A stretch of DNA of 64,000 nt, taken from the NCBI GenBank assembly GCA_021018995.1, contig CM037597.1:2679299-2743298 (forward strand), written 5' to 3'. The notes under the pieces are model-generated. The model did no database searches. It was not told the DNA's origin and saw only the letters and a list, made by a program, of their open reading frames with translations. The translations under genes were made by a program, and so were the position numbers. Of the stretch, positions 20,725 through 32,329 are shown in pieces (position 1 is the stretch's first letter; each line of letters starts with the position of its first letter). Source of the DNA: Chloranthus sessilifolius (taxonomy: Eukaryota; Streptophyta; Magnoliopsida; Chloranthales; Chloranthaceae).

Positions 20725-21093
20725 TAGGGATGCAGGTTCGGTGTACTGAACCAAACCGAACCCAATTTTTCGGTGTTCAGTTTGGTACACCCCAAACCGA
20801 AACCAATTCGGTTCGGTTCGGTTCGGTTCAAATTTTTTTTTATGAAAACGAATCAGTTCGGTTGGGTTTAGGTAAAATACCAATTTTTAGGGTATTTTTT
20901 TCGTGTTTTTATCGGGGTTTTTCGGTTTACTCAACCTACTCCCTCGGTTTTCGGTTTCAATCCATCCAAACCAAAACCGAACCGAATTGGGGTTCGGTTC
21001 GGTTTGTGTCGGGTTTTGGTGCGATTCGGTCAGGTTCGGTTCCGTCGGTTTTTGGTTCGGGTTTGGGTGTTCGGTTCAAAACTCGCATCCCTA
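20725..21093. mobile_element. hAT-type MITE, family D (369 bp, perfect TSD)
   Basis: It begins TAGGGATGCAGGTTCGG and ends with the complement 'aactcgcatccct' plus A. The 8-bp duplication gacccgac is perfect (20717-20724 and 21094-21101). The interior is packed with ggttcgg/ccgaacc repeats, which leave reading frames open on both strands. These are not genes. Confidence 0.85.
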
Positions 21094-21204
21094 GACCCGA
21101 CCATGGCCAAGCAAAAGGTACAATTTCTTCCAAGAAAGTTCCCAAATGATCTAACTTTCTATCTTTAGATTTTCCAAAAAAAAAATTCTTTTCATGCTAA
21201 GTTT

Positions 21205-21222
21205 GGGGGGGGGGGGGGGGGG
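21205..21222. repeat. Homopolymer G run (about 18 bp)
   Basis: An uninterrupted run of G follows 'gctaagttt'. It could form a G-quadruplex. Its length is likely to be unstable or mis-sequenced. Confidence 0.8.
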
Positions 21223-21418
21223 AAATTAAATTCCCAAGACCCGCCAGAAAATTTCATTTTTTCAGCCGTTTTGAATGCAAGAGTTAATTACCCGAGATTT
21301 CCGATTCCTACCGTTAATTATAGAAATATTTATTAGCTTTATTAATTTAACCATGAAATTAAATAATAAAAAATGTAAATTTAAAGATTTTCAATTTCTC
21401 CTATATCTTCTGATCTGG

Positions 21419-21592
21419 TCTCTTGTAAATAAATTTAAAATTTTCATCATAGAGATCAGATCGTAAACTTCAAATCTTTCACTGTAGAAAACTAAGTATA
21501 ATATTTGCCTCTTCGCCCATTTCTTCACATCTAAACAGCGCAAGAACAACAAATAAACGTATACACCCCTAATTTTTTTAAATAAATTCCAA
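21419..21592. repeat. Duplicated segment, copy 1 (copy 2 at 25441-25612)
   Basis: Both copies read 'taaacttcaaatctttc', 'agaaaactaagta', 'atttcttcacatctaaacag' and 'caagaacaacaaataaa' in the same order and orientation, about 4 kb apart. This copy lies just inside the proposed 5'UTR intron of the WVD2-like gene. The other lies beyond its promoter. Confidence 0.8.
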
Positions 21593-21909
21593 ACCAGATC
21601 CTAGAAAAACTAACTGAACTTGATGTATAGATTAAAGTACGAATTAAAAAAACAAATATCGATCACATTAAACAGACTTCTCAATTGAATTGCAGCGAAT
21701 TTACTCAAATTACACGATTTGCGTGATCTCGAACCCGATCTTTAAGTTCAAGATCAAGAAAACCTTTACAGAACCGATCTTAAAACAATAATTCAAGCAC
21801 TGCCAGTTCAATATGAAGGAAAACAATGATATAATGTAGTAATAAACAGCAGATTGTAAACAAATGCAGTAATAAACACGAAATCGAAGTGAAATGAAAG
21901 GAAACTTAC

Positions 21910-22270
21910 CTTAGATCAGCAAACAGAGGGAGGAAATCCGCGCAAAGAATCACAGATCTGACTTTAGAAACGAATTTCAACGATTAGCAAAGAAGCGTAA
22001 TTGCTCTCTCTTTCTCTCTCTCTCTCTCATTCGGTGACGGATTAGATTAGAGTGAGAACTGAGAAGACTCTCTCTCTCTGCTCTCTCCTCTCTCTCTCTC
22101 TCTCTCTCCTCTGTTTCTTCGATTCGGTGACTGATTAGAGTGAGAAGATGATGTGAGACTTGAGAGAAAGAGACATAAAGCTACCAATTTGTGGACGTGG
22201 CCCGCTAGAGTTAGAAAAGATACCCTGTACTTCTGATACACGTATCCTCAACGATTGCTGCTAATGAGAC
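21910..22270 (-). other. Probable 5'UTR exon of the WVD2-like gene
   Basis: On the minus strand an untranslated-leader-like stretch contains GA/CT microsatellites (22003-22030, 22067-22112). It ends 'gctgatctaag|gtaagttt' with a consensus donor at 21909. The nearest downstream minus-strand acceptor with a coding start is 'ttttctcag' at 11630, 48 bp before the WVD2-like ATG. Splicing would remove about 10.3 kb. The link is inference. This exon could instead belong to an unrecognised non-coding transcript. Confidence 0.45.
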
Positions 22271-22299
22271 GAGATTTGTAAACCAATTGAATTGAGACT

Positions 22300-22323
22300 C
22301 AATTTTATAGGTTACGCACGTGC
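22300..22323 (-). promoter_or_regulatory. Candidate promoter: TATA box and G-box
   Basis: On the minus strand, CACGTG (22317-22322, a G-box) is followed about ten bases later by CTATAAAATT (22301-22310). This would put transcription start near 22270, just upstream of the proposed 5'UTR exon. Confidence 0.4.
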
Positions 22324-22432
22324 CCCTTGTCGGTTGGAGCGTTGACGCCAAGTTTGAATCTTCGCCCACATGGAAGCCTCACGTGACTGATCAAGATGAG
22401 GGGAGATGAAATATAAACAATTTTTATTTAAA

Positions 22433-22846
22433 AGCGAGCCATTACTTGCACACACTTTTTAAGTGATTGCATCGGATTGCAACAAATTTAAAAGAAAGAC
22501 TTGTAAATTTGGCAGCCTTTACTATATGAAAACACAATTTAAGCCGTTTGATTTGAACGCCATGATTTAAAGATATTAATTGTAAAAGATTAGAACAAAA
22601 TAAAACTTACGTCATTTGATTAAATGGAGTCAAAGGTAACAAAATATAATTCAACAATTGACTAAATAGATCATATGACAAATATCATGTTTTGCTCTAA
22701 TTTTATGTATCAAAGATCTATTGATCATGGAGTTCAAATAAGACGGCACATTTTACATTTTTTGCATATCACATATCCCTAAAATACCAAGTCTTTCTTT
22801 AAATTTGGTGCAATCACTTGAAAATCGTGTGCAAGTAATGGCACTC
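22433..22846. mobile_element. Family B MITE upstream of the candidate promoter
   Basis: The inverted ends are 'gagccattacttgcacac' and 'gtgcaagtaatggcactc'. The flanks ttatttaa and ttattaaa are similar. The interior arms carry 'gatctattgatcatgg' and 'gccgtttgatttgaacg' motifs of family B. It is non-coding. Confidence 0.65.
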
Positions 22847-22901
22847 TTATTAAAAATGGCTCTGAACTTTTGAAATATTACACCAAAACCATTATAGAAA
22901 G

Positions 22902-23577
22902 GGGAATTTCCAAGATCAATCCTATCAAATTCACCTTTTTCGTTAGAGACCCTATAGTTTTCATTTCCCATCAAGGATCAAAATTTCGGCCGAAATTATC
23001 GGTTTCGGTCCCCATCAAAATGATAACTATGGACCAAAATTGTTGTATGGGACCCAAATTTTTAGTTTTCGACCGAAATTTTGATCCTTGTTTCCCATAA
23101 TCGACCAGCATTAAGCCGAGCCAATTCCAACTAGCAGAAAAAGTCTCAAATGATCCTTCTTACACTTTTATCGTTGTACATGGTTTAAAATTTTTAAAAT
23201 TTATATATTTTTATATTTACACAATGTGAAGCAGCATCATTTTAAAAAAAAAAAGGTGATATCTCTTCTTTAACAAAAAAAAGGAAAGTTAAAGAGGCGA
23301 TAATGCCTTTTTCATATCAACCCTCGGCACCATCGATCTTTATATTGTGGCCTTTAAATCAAATGGCATAAATGTTGATTCACATTGTGTAAATATAAAG
23401 AAGTGCAATTTTTAAAAATTTAAACTATGCAAAATGATAAAAAGTGTAAGAAGGGGTATTTGAAACTTTTTGTGCTACTGAATCGCTTCACTTGAGCTAA
23501 TCGATTTAAGGAAAATGAAACTATAAGGTCTCTGATGGAAAAGGTGAATCTGATAGGGTCAATTCTGAAAATTTCCC
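22902..23577. mobile_element. Non-autonomous MULE related to the 35.3 kb element
   Basis: Its ends, 'gggaatttccaagatcaat' and the complement of 'aattctgaaaatttccc', continue into 'agagaccctatag' and its complement. These match the terminal repeats of the 8.1 kb MULE. No clear 9-bp TSD remains. The interior has no coding capacity and carries a nested family F MITE. Confidence 0.7.
22972..23090. mobile_element. Family F hAT MITE nested in a MULE (perfect TSD)
   Basis: This 119-bp element starts 'caaggatcaaaatttcgg' and ends 'gaccgaaattttgatccttg'. It is flanked by perfect 8-bp repeats tttcccat (22964-22971 and 23091-23098). It must have arrived after the surrounding MULE. Confidence 0.85.
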
Positions 23578-23754
23578 TTCAAAAAATGGAGATTCCAGTA
23601 ACGTTGTTTACTGGGTACCTTTATGTTTAGAGTTTTGTTTTTACCTTAGAGGGTCTCCACCTATATTATATTTACCTTATAGGGTCCTACCTTTCCCTTA
23701 TTACCCAATATGGTCTCATACCCTCAACATAAGAAATAAATAAATAAACATTTA

Positions 23755-25432
23755 TGGCTTGTTTGGATAGGGGGAAAGAAAAAGAAATCATAGGAAATGA
23801 AAGGAAATGTGATACTTTTCTATGTTTGACAACAAAATTGTGTCACTGAAAATCATAAGAAAATTTAAAATTTTCTTTTCCATTGGAAATTAATAAATCC
23901 CTCTAAAATAGAAGGTTTCATCAGAAAACTTGTCATTCTCGATTTCTCTCTTTCTCTCTCCTCTATCTCTCACTCTATTTTTTAATGAATAAATTGAAAC
24001 AAAATTAACTATTGAAAAAATTACAAAAATTAAAATAAAATAATAAAAATTAAATAAAATAAAGATTAAAAAAAAGAACAAAAATTAAAAATAAAATAAG
24101 ACTTTTAAAAAAAAAAAAATAAATAAATAAATAAATAAATAAAAATAAAAATATTAAAATATTAAAATATAATATATAAAAATTAAAAAATTTAAAAAAT
24201 TAAAAAAAATAAAATAATACAAAAATACAAAATAAAAAGTATTTTTTTAATTTAAAAAAAAAATTAAAAAAATTTAAATTTAAATTAAATTTTTTTTAAA
24301 ATATTAAAAATAAAAAAATAAAAATAAAAAAATTATAAATTATAAAAATAAATAAAAATAAATAAAATAAATAAATACTTTTTTTAATAAAATAAATAAT
24401 AAATAATAATAATAATAATATAAAAATTAAAAAAATTTCAAAAATAAAATAAAAAGAGAAAAATAGAAAATAAAATAAAATAAAATAAAAATAATAAATA
24501 AATTTTTTTAATAAAATAAATTAAAATAAAATATAAAAATACCAAAATTTAAAAAATTTAAAAAATTTTAAAAATAAAATAAAAATACAAATATAAAATA
24601 AAAATAAATAAATAAATAAAATAAATAATAAATAATAAATATAAATATAAATATAAATATAAATTTTTTTTTAAAATATAAAATAGTCAAATAATAAAAT
24701 AAAATAAATAAATAATAAAATAAATATTAATAATATATAAATAATAATAATAAATCAAATAATAAAATAAAATAAAATAAATAAAAGATTATTTATTTAT
24801 TTATTTATTTATTATTATTATTATTTTTTTAATAAATTTTTTTTAATTATTTTTTTAATTATTTTTTTATTATTATTTTTTTATCAAAAGAAAGAGAGAG
24901 AGAGAGAGAGAGATTTTATTTTTTATTTTTTTACTTTTTATTTAATTTTTATTTATTTATTTTAAAAATAAAGTAAAAAAATAATAATAAAATTAAATAT
25001 GAAAATTTTCAAAATTAAAAAAAATAATAATAATAAATAAATAAAAATTAAATCTCTCTCTTTCTTAGCTTTTTATTATCATTCTTTTTTCTAGATATCT
25101 CTCTTTCTCCTAAATTTTCTCTCTACATACTTCTTTTAATTTCTCTCTCTTAATTTTTTTTTCTCTCATCAAATTTGTCTTTTTCTTTTAAATTTATTTT
25201 TTCTCTTTCCTAATTTTTCTTTCTCTCACGAAATTTCCTTTATAATAAAAAGTTAAATTTATTAGGTGTGTAAGATATACTATTGATAATGGTCATTTTC
25301 TATTTTCTATGTGCCAATTACACAATCCAAACACCGTAAAATAATAAATTCTTATGAATTCCTAAAGAGCTAGAATCCATTAAATTTACAAAATCTTTTC
25401 CTATATTTTTTGAAAAATTGCCAAACAGACCC
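23755..25432. mobile_element. AT-rich Harbinger/Tourist-like element (1.68 kb)
   Basis: The end 'ggcttgtttggat' faces the right end 'gccaaacagaccc', and both sides carry TTA (23752-23754 and 25433-25435). The core (about 24000-25060) is almost pure A/T: AAAT and ATTT runs in opposite order on the two halves, so it could fold back. It also contains a (GA)n run at 24895-24912. Confidence 0.65.
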
Positions 25433-25440
25433 TTAGAAAC

Positions 25441-25612
25441 AAGGTCTAATAAATTTAAAAATCTTATCATAAAGATCTTAAACTTCAAATCTTTCTCTAT
25501 AGAAAACTAAGTAGAATATTTTTCTTTTCGCCTATTTCTTCACATCTAAACAGTGCAAGAACAACAAATAAAAATATACACCCGTAATTTTGAAAAAATA
25601 AAATAAATTCTT
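25441..25612. repeat. Duplicated segment, copy 2
   Basis: This is the direct repeat of 21419-21592 (see there). It begins within ten bases of the right end of the Harbinger-like element. Confidence 0.75.
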
Positions 25613-25679
25613 TTTCAGGTTGGTTTGTAGAAACCGAACTGAAAACCAAAATTTCGGTTTCAATTAACCTTATCTGCAC

Positions 25680-26019
25680 CATAGTCACCAAATCGGGATT
25701 CGGCAATATTTCGGGAGGTTAAAATTCGGAAAAAATCTGGCAAATCCAAGAAGTTCGGGAAAATATTCGGAGGAAAAATCGGAGAGAAAAATTTTAAAAT
25801 AAAAATAAAAAGATTTAAAATTTTAATTTGTTTTTTTTTTTTAATTAGTAAGTCACAATTTTTTGAAAATTTTGGAATAATTAGTGTGTTATTCACAAAT
25901 TTTTGTGATTAGGCGAATATTCGAAAAATTTGTGAAAATTTTGGGATTAATTTGGGGGATCTTAAGTTCGCGAATTATTCGTGAATTTTCCAAAAAATTG
26001 GCGATTTTTGTGACTATGA
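25680..26019. mobile_element. hAT-type MITE, family C
   Basis: The ends are 'catagtcaccaaatcggg' and 'cgatttttgtgactatg'. The flanks atctgcac (25672-25679) and atctgctc (26020-26027) match at 7 of 8. Confidence 0.75.
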
Positions 26020-26334
26020 TCTGCTCCACTAGCTCCATGATTGCCCTCCTTCAGTGTTCTCCATGATCACACGATCAAAGTTAAAATGTTTGCACGTGTG
26101 AGCGCATGGAAAAAAGGTAGGAACGCGACACCCGACAAGGGGACCACGCAAAGCATCCCCACCATAGCATATAGTGGACTCTTCTGCCTTAGAAATATAG
26201 GGAAGCAACTTTTGGTTTCTAATTGGATAAGTTTTAGTACCAAACAATAGGTGCAAACCCAGCATGGGAGCCCAAATTCTTTTCGTGGGTATGCCATTTT
26301 TTTAAGAGTAGTTTGAAATTCAGCCACCGAATCT

Positions 26335-26930
26335 TTGAGTAGGCTGAACTACTTTGGATATGATGATGGAGATCGTTTTTTAACCCAATCTTTCATATGA
26401 TGGATCTTGAGATCATTGGTGTAGTATCAAACGATCAATTTTTTATTTCACACGGTACACATCACTAACAATGACCTTATTTAAGCGTGATAGTTCCAAG
26501 TGATGTTAAGGTCACTTATTTGGAATGTGTACCACATGAAATAAAAAACCGATAAGTGAATGGTAAGCCCATGGTATAAAAAATCGGCTAATACATACCG
26601 ACACGTATTGGTTTCTCGGAAAACCAATACGTGTTGGTATCTCAACTCGGTATCAGCCGATACGGGCCCGTGTCGGCTAAAACGTATCGGGTATCGGCCC
26701 GATACCTCTATTTTCTTTTCTTTTTTTTTTCTTTAAAGAAAAAAAATAGAGGCCGATACGTATTGGTATCAACTGAGTTGTATCAGTCCTCCATGGACCG
26801 ATACCTAAGTTCGAGACCGGTTTTGACACCTTGGGTAAGCCAATGATCTCAAGATCCATCATGTGAAAGATTGGGTTGAAAACAATCTCCATCGTCAAAT
26901 CCAAAGAAGTCGATGGGTTTCAGCCTGAGT
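26335..26930. mobile_element. Family P MITE split by a nested element
   Basis: The left arm (26335-26571) and right arm (26835-26930) carry the complementary 'gatggatcttgagatcattgg' parts and 'gatctcaagatccatcat'. They are separated by the family E element 26572-26834. Inner arms such as 'gtacacatcac' and 'atgtgtacc' also oppose. Confidence 0.65.
26572..26834. mobile_element. Family E MITE nested in family P
   Basis: It begins 'tggtataaaaaatcgg' and ends 'ccggttttgacaccttgg'. The flanks gtaagccca and gtaagccaa match at 8 of 9. The body is built from 'cgatacgtattggtatc'-type palindromes around a T/A run. The 9-bp duplication suggests a Mutator-type MITE. Confidence 0.65.
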
Positions 26931-27048
26931 GAACTCAGAGATTTGGTGGGTGGATTTACTCAGAGATTCGGTGGATGGATTTAAACGTACTGTTTTTTAA
27001 TCTTTGCATGCACATGGATGGAGGCTTCTTCCAAGTCTTCATATAAGC

Positions 27049-27256
27049 TGTGTTTGGGAATGCTCTTTGACGGCAAAGAGCAGCTCTCCGCTCTAATGCA
27101 TAGTACCTTAGTATAGGATTGTGTTTGGCTGTAAGTGCTTTTAGCTCTTTCAGAGAGTGAAAGATCTGCATGTGGTCTCTTTAAAGAGCAATTTAAACCT
27201 GCTCTTTTAAGTGAGGCTACTCTTTGCCTCAAAAGAGTAATCCCAAACACAACCAT
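27049..27256. mobile_element. MITE with tgtgtttggga ends
   Basis: The inverted ends are 'ctgtgtttgggaatgctct' and 'gagtaatcccaaacacaa', with opposed 'aaagagcag'/'ctgctctttt' inside. It is about 208 bp. The class is unresolved because the target duplication is unclear. Confidence 0.6.
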
Positions 27257-27465
27257 AACAACTCCATTAGAGCACCAATTATAGATGATTGGGTCATCAA
27301 TTCAGTAAATCCCAACTTTCACCAGCTTAGGAGGGCTTTGTACTTAAACTTGTGATCATCGTGATCAGTCCACTAATGGGGTTAGTCCGTAGAGCTTACT
27401 AGGGTGGATTGCTTGGTCCCATACCCTAATCTCAGTGACTTTTTAAAATGACCCTAAAGCCTAAG

Positions 27466-27467
<2 letters not shown>

Positions 27468-27545
<78 letters not shown>
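27468..27545. repeat. (TC)n(TA)n microsatellite
   Basis: About 16 TC dinucleotides are followed by about 20 TA dinucleotides. The run abuts the repeat at 27550-27900, as in the copy at 785-1010. Confidence 0.9.
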
Positions 27546-27549
<4 letters not shown>

Positions 27550-27553
<4 letters not shown>

Positions 27554-27900
27554 TTATATGGGAGCCGCTTAGGTCCTCCAATGGAGGATGGTGACCGTCC
27601 TCCAAAATCCACGTGGAGCACAGGTGGACAGTTTAGATCAATATTTTTTTTTTTTTTTTAAAAATCAATTTTTTTTAAACAAAACCGACAAGTCAAAGTT
27701 TGACGATTTTCATTGGTCCACATTTCACGGTTCAAAAAATACACGGTGGAGATGAGTTTTTAATTTTTTTTGTTTCAAAGATGATCTAAGCAATGCACCC
27801 AAGCTCCACGTGGCATCGAACAAAAATTTTGGGTGCCACGTGGAGCTCCGCGTGGAAGGTTGGAGGATGGTGACTATGGGAGGACGGATCCCTTTTCCTA
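27550..27900. repeat. Foldback-type repeat (tcctccaatggagg family)
   Basis: The left end 'ggtcctccaatggagg' with 'tggtgaccgtcctccaaaa' opposes 'ggaggatggtgactatggg'. Inside, 'gctccacgtgg' and 'ccacgtggagct' form arms. It is homologous to 785-950. Confidence 0.55.
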
Positions 27901-28734
27901 TATATACAACTTTCGGGCGGGTCCAGGCCTTATTTTGAGCTTTGGATCCAAGCCCGGTCCGGATTAATAAGGCTTGGAGAATGTTTGATGCACTCCGGTA
28001 CTGGCTCAGTCCATTGAGAGCCCTAGTTGGAATGTTATTAATTTAAAATAATTAGTTCGAACTGATATTTAAACAATTGTGTTTAATATTTAAATAGTAT
28101 TTAAATGATCTTATAGGGCTACACTATTAAAGAAAACTTTATTATTATGTCATATGGCAAACAATTGGAACAAATCTAAACGTTCTAAGTGGCAGTCCAT
28201 CATTGGAGCATGTAAAAACAAATGAATTGCTAGCAAGTGGACGCGATTCATCTGATTTGTGTTTGATGAACTTTAATATTTGCCGCTTAAGAAGTGGGAA
28301 AAAAAAAATGAGCGTATGGTTAAATGCCCTAGTAAGCGGGAGGTCTTGAGTTCAACTTTCAATGAAAGCAAAAATTTTGAAATACTAATTTGAATCAAAC
28401 GATAGAAATTGTTTTGTGTTCCAACATTCCCCATAGATCTTACTATCCGTGCTCACATTTTATACTTTTAGGCTTTGAGAGCCAAGAAAGTGTTAGTTTC
28501 CGAGCCTTTTCTGCAGAAAATGTCATTTTCTAGCACTTTCTGAGGTTTTCCTGTGTTTGGGAGTTTTTATTGGGTTGTGTGTTTTCATTGCATTTTCCTA
28601 AGAAATTGATGTTTAGTTTTTGGAGGATTTTGTTCAGAAAAGTTTAATTTCCAAGCTTGAGCTACTATAGTACACGTAAGGAGTCTCACTGAATCCTTTC
28701 TTCTCTAGCCAATATCCTAATTAACAGTCATTTA

Positions 28735-29140
28735 AGGGAGCCATTAATTACACATGTTTTTCAAGTGATTGCACTGGGAGCCATTAATTGCACACGTTTT
28801 TCAAGTGATTGCACTGAATTTAAAGAAAAACTTGGTATTTTAGGGACATGTGATATGCAAAAATGTAATGTGGGCCGTCTAATTTGAAGTTCATGATCAA
28901 TAGATCCTTGTCATATGATCTATTATAGTTAACTGTTGAATTATAAAATAGCCTTTGACTCTATTTAATTAAATGATGAAAATTATATTTTATTCTAATC
29001 TTTTGCAATTAATATATTTAAATCATGACTTTCAAATCAAATGACTTAGTGTTCTCACATAGTAGAGGTAGCCAAACTTGCAAGCCTTTCTTTTAAATCC
29101 ATTGCAATCACTTGAAAAGCGTGTGCAAGTAATTGCTCTC
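28735..29140. mobile_element. Family B MITE, best preserved copy
   Basis: The left end 'agggagccattaatt' opposes 'aattgctctc'. The flanks gtcattta and atcattta match at 7 of 8, which fits hAT. The first 40 bp of the left end are duplicated ('gggagccattaattgcacac' appears again at 28770). The long arms oppose through 'aagtgattgcactga' and 'aatcacttgaaaagc'. Confidence 0.7.
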
Positions 29141-30228
29141 ATCATTTAAATGTACAATTAATTGTCATTTAAACACAACTTTTAAATTTAGGGGTTGGCA
29201 GTTTAAATGAGGAATAAATATGATATTTACTTCATGCACCCATCAGTGACATTTAGAAGTGTCATTGATAATTTCTCATTGCAGCCACCTTGAAGGCGGT
29301 GGGAGACTTTTCAAATAATGTCAAACAAATAACATAGTAACAGCCATATAAAAGAAGCTACATTTGAAGTGATTTTCTCATAACCTGTCAGACATAAGTC
29401 TTTAACACATTGCTGATTTGATGTCTATAAATTTTGATGATCATCCGATTAATATAATCGCTTAGATGAAGCTTATAAACGCATGCGGCTATAGTACGAA
29501 GAAGAACACAATACACTTTCCGACATTTTCTTGAAAAAGTGTAGAACACAAGAAAAGATTACAAATGGAGGAAAGTGGGTTTCTGAGTAACTCAAAAACT
29601 TTCTCAAAGAAAGTCACTTTCCTCATAAATTGAGGTAGTGATATTCTGAACTTTGGAGAGAAAAGCTCAGAAACTGTCAAACGAGCCCTTAATGATATAA
29701 CATCGTGGAAACATCAATACAATATTTAAATAAAATAAGGAGAGTAAAGATTCCTAGCCCATGCTAGATTTGGCACTGAGATCAATTACCTTTTCAAATG
29801 CTAAAGACCCCATTATATTTGAAGACCCCATTATATATGGGCAAATAAACTAGCGAGAGTAACACTTATAAAATCTCAATGATCTGACACTCATATAATA
29901 TATGCAGACAAATTTGCCTTGGACTAGAGAGATTGCCCCACCTTCACAACCACCAAATCCTAAGGAAATCTTCCCTTTTTCATTTAAGGGTCCTCATTGA
30001 CCTCTTAAATAATGAGCTCCTCTGTTAACCGACTTGGTAACGGGTATCGGTCCATGGGGATCGATATGTATCGCCAATATGGTAGATTTTGTATAATTTT
30101 ATTTATTTTTTAGTAAATTCAAAAAAAATATGGAAAAAGTATAAGAAAAGTATCATAAAAAGGGTGTGTGAGTGTGTTATAGACTTAAAACTATCACAAA
30201 GAATTCACCAATACACATTTAGATGTTA
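29141..30228. other. Intergenic, nothing firmly recognised
   Basis: AT-rich sequence without coding exons. 'actttccgacattttcttg ... gtcaaacgagccc' (29515-29690) and 'gagccaagaaagtgttagtttcc' (28478) look like opposed ends of an old element spanning the family B MITE. A short family E-like motif lies at about 30030-30085. Confidence 0.35.
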
Positions 30229-30639
30229 CTAGTAAATATGCACGTGCGTTGCACGTGTTAATTTATAAAATTTAATAAATATTGGTAATATAACTTATTA
30301 ATTTATTATGTTTTTATATATGGTTTTTATCTATGTTTTATATGTGATCGTGCAAGACAAATTTAAAATTAAGATAACTTTCTTGAAGATAAAAAAAATA
30401 GTGTTTATTATAAGTGATAGAAAATAAAAAATTATTTAGTAATTGGAATTATACTTTTTTAAGGAGTTTTTTCAATATAATCTCCTCACAATTTTCAACA
30501 TACAGATTTTTTGAGCACCTACACTTAGAATCTATCGACTATACTGTTGGAGATGAATGTAAATCATTAACAACAATATACTAATCTATCAAGCGTGTTC
30601 ATAGCAGCTTTTAGTGCACATAAACTTTTCTCAATTTCC

Positions 30640-30860
30640 TTTCTTTTCGTTAAATAAGATAGTAAAAATTGGTGGTTAATGATACACCTATCATCTCAAG
30701 ATCCATTGCGTGGAGGATTAGGATGACTGGATAAGGAAGGATCTCTATTATGTGATTCAAAATAGTTATATAGTTTTTTAAATGGGTGCCCTCATAGATT
30801 CTGTGGGTACAAATGAAGGTTTCTTTAAAAAGTGTGTTGATGGGAGATCTCAAACGTTCA
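30640..30860. repeat. Family P MITE fragment inside the Helitron
   Basis: It carries 'catctcaagatccattgcgt', 'ggaggattaggatga' and 'gattcaaaatagtta' in family P order. The second arm is missing. Confidence 0.45.
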
Positions 30861-31779
30861 ATCAACTTATCTTAAGTTGAACTTTGATCATATCTTTCTT
30901 TAATTTAAACTTTTATTCCAATTTTGATTAGAATGTGAGAATTAACCACCATATTTTTGTATATGATATTTGATTAAATCAGGCTCAAACCTCTAGCGTG
31001 ACCTCATCCAAACTGAAAAACTCGACCCGATCTAACAAAAAAACCCCTATTTTTCATGATTTTCATAGATAAAAGCTCAGGTTCCGACTGTCAAATTTAT
31101 GTGTCAACCTAGTAAAAAGTCTTGGTCGAGCAGGTCATGTATTAGGTCGATCTGACCTGTGATAGCCTACTATTATTATGGGCTTAAAGTTTGCATAGTA
31201 TAAATGTCATACATCTATAAGGGGGTTAACAATCAACACCAAATTTTAGGTAGAGATGAGGTGTATTATCATCTTTGAGCAATACCTTATTCATGGACGA
31301 CCCAAGAGGCCCAAGTTTTAACCATGCACAAAAATTTGTTTCACGCCCTGCACATTTGTAGTTTGAGCTTAAAAAATGTTGCTTAGGTCTAGCCCAAAGG
31401 GGTTCAGATGAGCTTGGGTTAAGTTTCATTGAAAAGTGTTAAATAATTGGCTAAATCTGAGTTTGATCACTGATAAGGCCTGATATTTAGGCCCAAGCAT
31501 GACCATTCGGATAATAAACTTTAGTCAGAATCAACTCTTTCAGAGCATGGATGGCCAAATTTTTTATGGGGACTAAAAATTTAACTTAAACTCAGCACCG
31601 TTGTCATGTGATCCTAAAATATTATGGTACCCATTACAACCTAGATAATAAAAATTAAAATTAAATTAAATTTCATTAAGTGTGCCCAATAAACAACCTA
31701 AATAAAAAAAATGAATGCTACCGTCACATTGATTTTTGTTATTGCTACATTATTTAAGCAAACTAAATTAGGTTGACTG

Positions 31780-32020
31780 TTTTGAAATTGAAGATGGAGA
31801 TTATTTTTTTCCCATATTCCACACAGTAGGATTTGTGGTCATAGATACCATAGACAGTGTGATGTTAATTTCATGTAGCACATATGTCAAAAAGTGAATG
31901 CGATTAGAGTGTACCATTAAATGTGGTTCACGCTCATTTTTTGAGATGTGTGTCACGTAATATCAACAACTGACTAATGATAAGGCTATGATCTCAGATC
32001 CATTGAGGGACTCTAATTTA
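31780..32020. repeat. Family P MITE copy inside the Helitron
   Basis: 'gattattttttt', 'attccacacagtagga', 'gtagcacatatgtc', then the opposed 'tgtgtcacgtaatatc' and 'gatctcagatccattgag'. Both arms are present, but the ends are worn. Confidence 0.5.
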
Positions 32021-32329
32021 GATTTGAGTCAAGACCATCTTATTCCAAATATATTATAATATTTCATTAATTTTTATTTAACTTTCTAATAAAATATTAT
32101 TATTATGCTCAAGACCATGTAATGAGTAGCTTGTAATAGGGTACTGATATTCTCACTCCAAAAGACTACTTTCTCCTCCAGCTGACATGCATTGACTGCC
32201 TTTGAATCACATGATCAAGATCATATTTTGTCCCTCTCTTCTGCAAAATGGATCTATCGATTATGAGCCCACCGTCAGACTGCCATTTTGAAATTTGTTG
32301 AAATAGGGGTCGAATGAAACTTTCAACGA

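Noticed and set aside
20668-21149. Overlapping open frames on both strands (FGSVRFGS-type proteins)
   Set aside because: They arise from ggttcgg/ccgaacc repeats of a MITE with a perfect 8-bp target duplication. There is no domain and no codon signal.
21205-21222. G18 run as a regulatory G-quadruplex
   Set aside because: A single homopolymer is more easily explained by slippage or sequencing error. It is kept as a repeat only.
24000-25060. Possible matrix attachment region or centromere-like satellite
   Set aside because: There is no monomer periodicity. It lies between Harbinger-like ends, so low-complexity expansion is the simpler reading.
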